DNA from: Gordonibacter faecis
GTDB taxonomy: Bacteria > Actinomycetota > Coriobacteriia > Coriobacteriales > Eggerthellaceae
Length of the DNA: 64,000 nucleotides
Reading direction: 5' to 3'
NCBI RefSeq assembly: GCF_030077735.1
Contig: NZ_JASJEU010000025.1
Location: 69,727 to 133,726 of the forward strand
Shown: piece after piece, positions 9,329 through 16,307 of the stretch
Numbering within the stretch: the first letter of the stretch is position 1
Layout of the letters: each line of letters starts with the position of its first letter
Notes under the pieces: generated by a model
Seen by the model: only the letters and a program-made list of their open reading frames with translations
The model's database searches: none
What the model was told of the DNA's origin: nothing
Program-made: the position numbers and the translations under genes

Positions 9329-10257
9329 CGCGCACCTTCTTCCACCAGGGCTGGGCGGGCGGCGGCGGGTTGGAAGCGCGCCGGAGTTGGGCCGTTCTCC
9401 ACCCGGGAATCGCGCCGGGGCACCAGCACGTCGAAGGGCGACACAATCATGCGGAAATCCTCCCCTTCGCACACCGTGCAATCGTGGTTCGGGAAATACA
9501 CCGTGCGCCCGAACTTCAGCAGGCGCGCGCCGTAGGGCAGCTCGTAGCCGATGGCGCAGCGCGTGCATTCCAGCGCACACGACGCGTTCGGGCGGAACTT
9601 CTCGCGCGCAGGCCGGCCGATGCTTGCGAGTTCACACAGCGCGCCCGTTGACATATAGCAGTAGGGCATGTGCACGCCCACTTCTAAATGCGACATGAAT
9701 CCCCGCAGCTCAGACAAGTCAAGCGCCGCATGCGTGGGGTCAAGCTCGATGCCCGCAAGCTCGCCTTGGCGAAACAACTCGGTGATCAGCGGCGGCACGC
9801 CTACCGCGTGCTGGACCTCGAACAGCTCGGCGTAGCGCGGGTCGCGCGGCACCTTCGAAAACAGGCGCCCGGCGTTGAGCGGCAGCCCGTAGCGGTCGAC
9901 GCACTGCGCCACCATGCCGGGATCGTTCACCGTGATCTCGTCGATGATATCGCGCGAGCCAGCCACCACCTCGTCGATGCGGCAGTGCGCCTCGACCAGG
10001 TCTTTCTGCGAGAACAGGGGCACCACCAGTGTGGCTGGGATGCGCTCGCGGCGGCAGAGCGAGAACGCTTCGCGCCACACGCGTTTGGGCTGGCTGAGGA
10101 AGTACTGACTACAGAAGTTGGAGCCGATATACAGGCGCTCGACCGAGCGGCGGCCCGCCGCCAGCATGGTGCGCTCAACCATCTGGTCAAGCGTCATGCC
10201 GTGCGAGCGGGCCGCCGCAGCCGTATCGGCCACGTTGCACGCGGGTACGGATTGCAT
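9325..10257 (-). CDS. U32-family Fe-S protein, first of a pair
   Basis: 310-aa divergent U32-type protein. The start is set at the ATG at 10257, because the in-frame extension to 10473 only reads the other phase of the upstream repeat gene and is Ala/Lys nonsense. Conserved Cys are C49, C200, C208, C227-x3-C231-x2-C234 and C260-x2-C263. The CALECTRC and CTVC pairs suggest at least one [4Fe-4S] cluster. It begins 7 bases after the stop of the Gly/Tyr-rich gene and ends in an ATGA overlap with the second U32 gene, so the three form one tight transcription unit. UbiV-like partner roles are known in this family; the reaction here is not known. Confidence 0.75.
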   Translation of the reverse strand: MQSVPACNVADTAAAARSHGMTLDQMVERTMLAAGRRSVERLYIGSNFCSQYFLSQPKRVWREAFSLCRRERIPATLVVPLFSQKDLVEAHCRIDEVVAGSRDIIDEITVNDPGMVAQCVDRYGLPLNAGRLFSKVPRDPRYAELFEVQHAVGVPPLITELFRQGELAGIELDPTHAALDLSELRGFMSHLEVGVHMPYCYMSTGALCELASIGRPAREKFRPNASCALECTRCAIGYELPYGARLLKFGRTVYFPNHDCTVCEGEDFRMIVSPFDVLVPRRDSRVENGPTPARFQPAAARPALVEEGAR

Positions 10258-10264
10258 CGCGGGA

Positions 10265-10588
10265 TTACTGCTCGTTTTCGGCAGCGCCCTGCCCGTACTT
10301 CTCGCCTTCGCCGTACTTTTCGCCGGAGCCGTAGCCTTCGCCGCGTTCGCGGCCCTGCGCGTACTGCTCACCTGCGCCGTAGCCTTCGCCACGCTTCTCG
10401 CCGGAGCCGTACTGCTCGCCGCGGCCTTCGCCTGCGCCATAGCCTTCCCGCTTGCCTTCACCATAGCCTTCACCAGAGCCGTAGCCCTCGCGCTTGCCTT
10501 CGCCGTAGCCTTCGCCCTTGCCGTACTTCTCGCCGGAATCTTGGCCGGTCAGCGTGTCTTTCAACTCGTCAATGGTATCTTCCATCAT
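10265..10588 (-). CDS. Gly/Tyr/Glu-rich tandem-repeat small protein
   Basis: 107-aa protein of almost pure low complexity. After a short N-terminus (MMEDTIDELKDTLTG) it consists of degenerate repeats such as GEGYGEGKREGYGSG, GEQYGSGEKRGEGYG and GEKYGEGEKYGQG. That gives 13 tyrosines, each preceded by Gly, Lys or Gln, and no Cys. The minus-strand frame is supported by an AAAGAGG ribosome site, by high GC at third positions, and by the 7-base gap to the U32 gene. It has no signal peptide. It resembles no enzyme and may be a scaffold, a structural peptide or a modification substrate of the U32 pair. Frames on the opposite strand (AVAFA-type) are shadows of the repeat. Confidence 0.7.
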   Translation of the reverse strand: MMEDTIDELKDTLTGQDSGEKYGKGEGYGEGKREGYGSGEGYGEGKREGYGAGEGRGEQYGSGEKRGEGYGAGEQYAQGRERGEGYGSGEKYGEGEKYGQGAAENEQ

Positions 10589-10625
10589 AAGGAACCTCTT
10601 TCCTCGTTGTGAGTAGGGGCAAAAA

Positions 10626-10643
10626 AGCGGCCCGCAGGCCGCT
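10626..10643 (-). terminator. Intrinsic terminator in the leader of the Gly/Tyr-rich gene
   Basis: On the minus strand AGCGGCC-TGCG-GGCCGCT is followed by TTTTT, ending only about 38 bases before the start codon at 10588. It follows the NSS gene's own terminator by about 140 bases, so it must end a separate short transcript or attenuate the downstream operon. Confidence 0.75.
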
Positions 10644-10782
10644 GTCGCGTACGACGCCCGGCGGAGGATGAAAGCCGGGCGTCAACGCGCCGCAGCCATC
10701 GTAAGCCTCGCACGCGGCGGACGCCACGCGCACCGCGCATCGCTTGCCCGCCCGTGTTCCGCCCGTTAGTTCCCCGAAACAA
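10644..10782 (-). ncRNA. Candidate structured leader RNA of the repeat-protein/U32 operon
   Basis: Between the NSS terminator and the leader terminator there are no good genes. A perfect 10-bp hairpin (10653-10662 with 10674-10683, GACGCCCGGC arm) sits just before the terminator, and other GC-rich arms lie upstream. The layout (structured RNA, terminator, ribosome site, gene) is that of a transcription attenuator or riboswitch. I match it to no known class. Confidence 0.4.
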
Positions 10783-10810
10783 AAGGCGCCCCCGTTGCCG
10801 GAGGCGCCTT
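10783..10810 (-). terminator. Terminator of the NSS symporter gene
   Basis: 12-bp stem (10783-10794 with 10799-10810, one G-U) with TTGC/GCAA loop. Followed on the minus strand by TTTTGTTT, 27 bases after the stop codon. Confidence 0.85.
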
Positions 10811-10836
10811 CGAACCACAACAGAGGGTGGGTGCGT

Positions 10837-12219
10837 CTACATGCTGAACAGCCCAAACTGAGCCGCTACGTACGCCACCAGAATGACCACCACCAACACC
10901 GGCGCCACATACTTAATCATGATGACCCACGCCTTTTCGGCCTTGAAGGGGCTGGAGGTTTTCACCTCTTTCACAATGAGGCTGGGCTTCACTATCCAAC
11001 CGATAAAGATGCAGGTGAGAAGTGCAACAATAGGCATAAGCACCGAATTCGAGAAGAAGTCGAAGAAGTCGAGCAATGTGGTGCCCGCGCCCAAAGGCTC
11101 AATAAACGACAGGCCGTTGTAGCCCAGATTCACAAAGATGCCCGCCACAACCACCACACCAATCACGGTGGCAAGCGCCTTCTTGCGCGACCAGCCCGCG
11201 CCGTCCTGAATGATGGACACGCACGTTTCCGTGAGCGAAATAGCGCTGGTCAACGCCGCAAACAACACCAGCAGGAAGAACACAAAGCCCACGACCACGG
11301 CCGCATCCCCCATGCCAGCAAACACCCCCGGCAGCGTAATGAACATGAGCGACGGGCCAGCCGCGCTCGCCACCGCATCGCCTGAGCCCATGGCCACAAA
11401 CGCAGCCGGCACAATCATGAGGCCAGCGAGGCACGACACACCCACGTCGAACCCGCCGATACGCACGACGCTCTGCGTGAGGCTGGACTTGCGGTCGAGG
11501 TACGAACCGTACGTAATCATGATACCCATGGCCAGCGACAAGCTGTAGAACATTTGCCCGAGCGCACCAATAACCAGTTCAGGCGAGAATTTACTGAAAT
11601 CGGGTACCAGGTAGTACAGCGCCCCTTCGGCCGCGCCCGGCTGCGTCAGCGTGTAGGCCGCAATGACCACGGCCATAATGATGAGCGCCGGCATCATAAC
11701 AAGGTTAGCCTTCTCGATGCCGCCCTTCACGCCCAGCGAAACCACCACAAATACGATGGCCATGAACAGAAGCATCCACAAAAAACTCTCGACATCGCTG
11801 GTGATGAAACCAGTAAAGAAATTGCCACCATCCGCAAGCGCTTCGGGGCCGTTAATAAGGTACGAGGCCGCGTACTTCGTTACCCAGCCACCAATGATGC
11901 AGTAGTAAGGCGTAATGATGAACGGCACAGCTGACGCAAGAATACCAATGATCGCATATTTTTTACCGAACTGCTTAAACGCGCCGATGGCCGATTGACC
12001 CGTCGTGCGGCCAAGCGCTGTTTCCAGCAACAGCAGCGACACGCCGAACGTGAACACCAGCACCAGATACGTAATGAGGAAGGTGCCGCCGCCGTACTTG
12101 GCGGCCAGGTACGGGAAGCGCCACATGTTTCCCAGGCCCACGGCGGACGCCGCCGCGGCCAGGATAAACGCCCATTTACCCGACCAGGACGAGCGCGCGG
12201 GCGCGTTCGTAGAAGCCAT
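10837..12219 (-). CDS. Sodium-dependent transporter, NSS family
   Basis: 460-aa Na+-coupled symporter of the neurotransmitter:sodium symporter (LeuT-type) family, presumably importing an amino acid. The helix-1 signature AVGLGNMWRFPYLAAKYGGG is at about residues 25-44, and about 11-12 hydrophobic helices follow, with the unwound helix-6 region near ALGQMFYSLSLAMG. The ATG at 12219 has a GGAGG site 6 bases upstream; the in-frame extension to 12384 does not look coding. It is transcribed alone with its own terminator. The substrate cannot be told from sequence. Confidence 0.9.
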   Translation of the reverse strand: MASTNAPARSSWSGKWAFILAAAASAVGLGNMWRFPYLAAKYGGGTFLITYLVLVFTFGVSLLLLETALGRTTGQSAIGAFKQFGKKYAIIGILASAVPFIITPYYCIIGGWVTKYAASYLINGPEALADGGNFFTGFITSDVESFLWMLLFMAIVFVVVSLGVKGGIEKANLVMMPALIIMAVVIAAYTLTQPGAAEGALYYLVPDFSKFSPELVIGALGQMFYSLSLAMGIMITYGSYLDRKSSLTQSVVRIGGFDVGVSCLAGLMIVPAAFVAMGSGDAVASAAGPSLMFITLPGVFAGMGDAAVVVGFVFFLLVLFAALTSAISLTETCVSIIQDGAGWSRKKALATVIGVVVVAGIFVNLGYNGLSFIEPLGAGTTLLDFFDFFSNSVLMPIVALLTCIFIGWIVKPSLIVKEVKTSSPFKAEKAWVIMIKYVAPVLVVVILVAYVAAQFGLFSM

Positions 12220-12601
12220 CGAAAACCTCCATTGTGTCATCGTGCGGAAAGCACCGGCGCGTTCGTCCACGCCGAGCTGGATACGGGCGCCTTCAGCGAG
12301 TTTCCCCCTGCGCCACAATCTAAATGCATCATTATAGCGGCAAACCGGGCTATTCGCTCCACGTTTTCGCAGAAGAATGCCCAAACAGGGGCACGGGGGC
12401 TTGGGGTGGCTGGGGTGTGCTGTACGTGGGTGCGTGTGTGAAGCGCTGGTCGGAAGATTCTCCCCTGCTCAAATCTGGGATTTTGGCGAGATGAGCGGCT
12501 GAGGCTTGGGAGTGCGCGCCGCTTACTCTATCATGGAACAAACCAACTTCGACAGGCTTTCCGCCCCGGCGGAAAGAAGGACGCAAGGAGCTTACCCAAC
12601 C
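12220..12601. other. Divergent promoter region between NSS symporter and asnB
   Basis: No gene is seen. On the minus strand a TATAAT (12331-12336) could serve the symporter. On the plus strand the asnB promoter candidate lies at 12506-12534. Confidence 0.4.
12506..12534 (+). promoter_or_regulatory. Candidate sigma-A-type promoter of asnB
   Basis: TTGGGA (12506-12511), 17-base spacer, TATCAT (12529-12534), ending about 67 bases before the asnB ATG. Confidence 0.4.
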
Positions 12602-14584
12602 ATGTGCGGCATCTGCGGATTTACTGGCGCTACTGACGCTGACCTGCCTCTTTTGAAAGCTATGTGCGACGTTATGGCGCACCGCGGGCCCGATGGCGAG
12701 GGCCAGTACCTCGACAGCGGGATTGCGCTGGGGCATCGTCGCCTTTCGCTCATCGACCTTGAGGGCGGCAACCAGCCGCTCGTGCGCGCCACGGGCGAAC
12801 ACGCTTCGGCCGTTACCTCCCCCGCGCTCGACGCGGCGGGCGGCTACGTGCAGGGCGAAGCGCGCGGCACGGCGCGCGGCGATTTCGCCATCGTGTTCAA
12901 CGGTGAGATTTACAACTACCGCGATTTGCGCGCCGAGCTTGAAGCCGACGGGTGGGCCTTCGAGACGAACTCCGACACCGAGGTGCTACTTGTGGGCTAT
13001 CTGGCTTGGGGCGAAGGCGTGCTCGACCGCCTGCGCGGCATGTTCGCGTTCGCCATTTGGAACCGCAGCACGCGCGAACTGTTCTGCGCGCGCGACTTCT
13101 TTGGCATCAAGCCGTTCTACTACACGGTGGCTGATGGCGCGGCGGGCCCGCAGTTCATCTTCGCCTCCGAGATCAAGTGCATCCTTGAGCACCCCGCCTA
13201 CCAGCGCGAACTTAACGAGGACGCGCTTGAGCAATACCTCTGCTTCCAGTTCTCGGCGCTTGACGAGACGTTCTTCAAGGGCATTTTCAAGCTGCCGCCC
13301 GCGCACTGCCTGACCGTGCGCGCCGACGGCTCCACCACCATGCGCCGCTACTGGCGCCCCACGTACCACTTCGACGAGGGCCGCAGCCGCGAGGACACGG
13401 TGGAGGCCATCGACGCCGCCATGCGCGAGAGCGTGCGCTACCACAACGTGGCCGACGTGGAGGTGGGCTCGTTTCTGTCGAGCGGCATCGACTCCAGCTA
13501 CATGGCCGCGTGCCTGGCGAAGGAGAACCCGGACATCAAGACGTTCACCGTGGGTTTCGCCGAGTACGAAGGCGAGCGCGACGAGATTTCTTGGGCGCGC
13601 GAACTGGCCGATGAACTGGGCATAGAGAACAACTCCAAGCATATTTCCGAAGAGGAATACTGGGCGAGTTTGCCGCGCGTGCAGTGGCACATGGACGAGC
13701 CGTCGGCCGACCCGTCCGCCGTGGCACTGTACTTTGTTGACCAAGAGGCCGCAAAGAAGGTGAAGGCGGTACTCTCCGGCGAGGGCGCCGACGAATTCTT
13801 CGGCGGGTATCGTATCTACCAGACACCATTTGCGAACCAGAAGTTGGCCTGGGCGCCGAAGGGCCTGTTGCGCGGCGCGTCGAAGGCGGCCCGAGCGCTG
13901 GGCGTGCGTGGGGCAAACTACCTGGAGCGCGCGAGTGAGACGCCTGAGGACTGGTACTACACGAACGCGAACGGCGTGGCGTTCAGCCCTGAGGAACGCG
14001 AGCGGCTGCGCGCCGGCAAGCGCGCCGAGGGCGTGGCGCGGCCGGCTGCGCCGCAGGAGCTTATCGCGCCCGCGTATGCCGAGGTCGCAGGGCTTGATGA
14101 CACCACGCGCATGCAGTATGTTGACCTATTCTTCTGGCTGGTGGGCGACATCCTGTTGAAAACCGACAAGATGTCGATGGCCCATTCGCTGGAAAGCCGC
14201 GTGCCGTTTTTGGATAAGCAGGTGTTCGAGGTGTCGGCCACCATCCCCACGCGCCTCAAGGCCAACGGCGAGCAAACGAAACTCACCCTGCGTGAGGCTG
14301 CCGAGCGCGCCATTCCGAAGGACTGGGCACAGAAGGAGAAGCTGGGCTTCCCCGTGCCGGTAGTGAATTGGCTGCGCCAAGAGCGCTACTACAACCAGAT
14401 AAAAGAGCAGTTCACAAGCAACCTGGCGGCCCAGTTCTTCAACGTTGACGAGCTGGTGCGCCTCCTCGACGAGCACAAAGCCGGCGCCGACCGCAGCCGC
14501 AAAATCTGGATCATCTCCATGTTCCTCCTGTGGTACCAAATCTACTTCATCGACCAGAAAACGCCGGAGAAGCCTGCCGCATAA
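12602..14584 (+). CDS. asnB: Asparagine synthase (glutamine-hydrolysing)
   Basis: Converts aspartate, ATP and glutamine to asparagine. The start is fixed by the catalytic N-terminal Cys (MCGICGF), exposed after Met removal; an upstream in-frame extension to 12506 is rejected. An AAGGAG site lies 11 bases before the ATG. The class II glutaminase domain covers about residues 1-230 (MAHRGPDGEG, FNGEIYNY, FGIKPFYY). The synthetase domain follows, with the ATP pyrophosphatase loop as FLSSGIDSSY, a common variant of SGGxDSS, then SGEGADEFFGGY. At 660 aa it is somewhat longer than many AsnB proteins, because of an insertion between 60 and 100. Single gene, GC-rich and typical of the host. Confidence 0.95.
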   Translation: MCGICGFTGATDADLPLLKAMCDVMAHRGPDGEGQYLDSGIALGHRRLSLIDLEGGNQPLVRATGEHASAVTSPALDAAGGYVQGEARGTARGDFAIVFNGEIYNYRDLRAELEADGWAFETNSDTEVLLVGYLAWGEGVLDRLRGMFAFAIWNRSTRELFCARDFFGIKPFYYTVADGAAGPQFIFASEIKCILEHPAYQRELNEDALEQYLCFQFSALDETFFKGIFKLPPAHCLTVRADGSTTMRRYWRPTYHFDEGRSREDTVEAIDAAMRESVRYHNVADVEVGSFLSSGIDSSYMAACLAKENPDIKTFTVGFAEYEGERDEISWARELADELGIENNSKHISEEEYWASLPRVQWHMDEPSADPSAVALYFVDQEAAKKVKAVLSGEGADEFFGGYRIYQTPFANQKLAWAPKGLLRGASKAARALGVRGANYLERASETPEDWYYTNANGVAFSPEERERLRAGKRAEGVARPAAPQELIAPAYAEVAGLDDTTRMQYVDLFFWLVGDILLKTDKMSMAHSLESRVPFLDKQVFEVSATIPTRLKANGEQTKLTLREAAERAIPKDWAQKEKLGFPVPVVNWLRQERYYNQIKEQFTSNLAAQFFNVDELVRLLDEHKAGADRSRKIWIISMFLLWYQIYFIDQKTPEKPAA

Positions 14585-14590
14585 GCACTC

Positions 14591-14627
14591 GCGCCCACCC
14601 CACGTTACATGCAAGCGGGGTGGGCGC
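14591..14627. terminator. Hairpin between convergent asnB and SSS symporter genes
   Basis: Perfect 11-bp arms (GCGCCCACCCC at 14591-14601 with 14617-14627), placed between the two converging stop codons. No T-run on either side, so any termination is weaker than canonical. Confidence 0.55.
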
Positions 14628-14649
14628 GAAGAACTGAGTGTATCTGGCG

Positions 14650-16170
14650 CTATGCGCGCGTAGGGGCGAGGTCTTCGGGGTCTGGGGCGCCTTCGCCCAG
14701 TTCGCGGCGGCGTGCGTCGGCGTCGAGGCGGGCGAGTTCTTCTTTTGTGAGGCCTTTCCAAGTGGGTTTGATGCCGGCGCGCTTTTCGGCTGCTTGGGCT
14801 ACCAGGCCGGGGATGATATACGCCGCCCAGCAGATCACGGCACCCCAGAGGTTGACGCCGAGGAAGTTCGCGTAGGTGCCGCCGCCAATGTTCATGAAGG
14901 CAAGCGCGCTCGGCGCTACCGTGTCGGCGATGCCCAGCGCCATGCCAATCCAAAACGCGAGTTGAAAGCCCACTTTCGTCGGCTTCACCACGCCGTGGAG
15001 CAAAAACACGGGGCCGATGCCCATAATCATGGTGCCCGAGATGGTGGTGGCCGTGATGATGGACGCGCCCATGACCATGGGCAGGTTGCCCACAATGCCA
15101 AACACAATCATGAAGATGATGCCAATGATGCGCGGGTTCATTTTGGGCGTGTGTCCCAGAATGCCGGGCAGATCGCGCGCTGTCAGCTTCGCCAGCGAAC
15201 TGAACGTGGAGTCCAACGTGGAGCCCGCCGTAGCAATCATGATGACTGCCATCACGAAGAACGCCACCAGCCCGAGGCTCTGCGCCACCACCACCGGCGC
15301 GCTGGAGCCGGCGATGCTCATGTCATTCAGGTACGCGTGCACGCCGATGAGCGAGAACAACACGATGGCCACAAACCCCAGCAGGCCCGCCACCGTAAAG
15401 CTGCGAAGCATTTTCTTCTCTTCGCAGATGAACCCGCGGTCGGTGAGCACCGCGTCGTGGAAGCCGTAGCTCAAACATTGCAGGCCAGCGCCGATGATGA
15501 AGTCCACGCCGCCCTCAAGCGTCCACGAGCCCGACGTGGCGAACGCGCCCAGGCTGTCCTGCGGAACCACCCAGATGAGCACCGCAATAAGCAGCACCGC
15601 AAACAGGATGGCCTGCGCCACGTCGGTGATAATGGAGCCGCGCATGCCGCCCCAGCAGCAATACCCCACCGTAATGGCCGTGAACAGCAGTGCCGCAATA
15701 ATGAACGGCGTCGATCCCGACGCACCGTAGTACGCTCCCACGACCGAGGTGTTCGACCACACCTCGTTGAACAGGCGTACCAGGATGGCGGCCGAGAAGC
15801 AGAACGCCGCAGCCACGCCGTAGTGTTCCGTGAGAAAACTCACCATGCTGGTGGCGCGGAACTTACGGCGCAGGCGGTAGAGCGCCCAGCCGGTCAGCGG
15901 AATACACAGCCAGTACACCGCGTAGCCGATGCCACCCACAATGCCGAACTCGGCGCCCATGTTCGCGGCGTTCGTGACCGACTTCGCGAAAATCCAGGCA
16001 ATGAAGATGGAGGCCGTAATCATCCACGGGTTGGCAGCGCGGCCGTGCTTGTCCTCACCTTTGAAGAACCCGCCCAGGCTGACGGTTTTCGGCGACAGCA
16101 GGAACATCACCACGCCGTATACAATGAGGAACCCCCAGAAGAATATCCCGGTTGTCGCGTCCACCTGCAT
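14650..16170 (-). CDS. Sodium:solute symporter (SSS family) co-regulated with the ArsS-like fusion
   Basis: 506-aa integral membrane transporter with about 13 hydrophobic helices. SSS features include helix-1 GFLIVYGVVMFLLS, the AKSVTNAANMGAEFG stretch, and GSTLDSTFSSLAKLTARD near residue 310, which corresponds to the conserved sodium-site region. The cytoplasmic tail is charged (RLDADARRRELGEG). The start codon follows GGAAGGGGA. Its promoter (16210-16237) is nearly identical to that of the metallophosphoesterase-radical SAM gene directly upstream, so the two are probably expressed together and the transporter may handle that enzyme's substrate or product. The substrate is unknown. Confidence 0.88.
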   Translation of the reverse strand: MQVDATTGIFFWGFLIVYGVVMFLLSPKTVSLGGFFKGEDKHGRAANPWMITASIFIAWIFAKSVTNAANMGAEFGIVGGIGYAVYWLCIPLTGWALYRLRRKFRATSMVSFLTEHYGVAAAFCFSAAILVRLFNEVWSNTSVVGAYYGASGSTPFIIAALLFTAITVGYCCWGGMRGSIITDVAQAILFAVLLIAVLIWVVPQDSLGAFATSGSWTLEGGVDFIIGAGLQCLSYGFHDAVLTDRGFICEEKKMLRSFTVAGLLGFVAIVLFSLIGVHAYLNDMSIAGSSAPVVVAQSLGLVAFFVMAVIMIATAGSTLDSTFSSLAKLTARDLPGILGHTPKMNPRIIGIIFMIVFGIVGNLPMVMGASIITATTISGTMIMGIGPVFLLHGVVKPTKVGFQLAFWIGMALGIADTVAPSALAFMNIGGGTYANFLGVNLWGAVICWAAYIIPGLVAQAAEKRAGIKPTWKGLTKEELARLDADARRRELGEGAPDPEDLAPTRA

Positions 16171-16203
16171 TCCCCTTCCCCTTGGTTACTGGATGATTAC
16201 CAC

Positions 16204-16240
16204 TATAGGATTATATCTAATAGTCGGAAGATTCCAATAC
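16204..16240 (-). promoter_or_regulatory. Twin promoter, copy 1 (SSS symporter)
   Basis: On the minus strand TTGGAA (16232-16237), 16-base spacer, TATAAT (16210-16215), 40 bases from -10 to start. 29 of 37 positions match the promoter at 18353-18389, including TATAATCCTATA. Confidence 0.75.
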
Positions 16241-16307
16241 CCCATTTTTGAGGAAAAGTGTGACGCCGGGGACTTCGTTACAGCCCCCTACAGCCAACCT
16301 GACAGCA

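Noticed and set aside
10118..10612. Plus-strand Ala/Val/Leu-rich open frame opposite the Gly/Tyr repeat gene (membrane-protein look)
   Set aside because: It is the antisense reading of the repetitive GGCGAAGGCTACGG-type units. The minus-strand frame has the ribosome site, codon bias and operon spacing.
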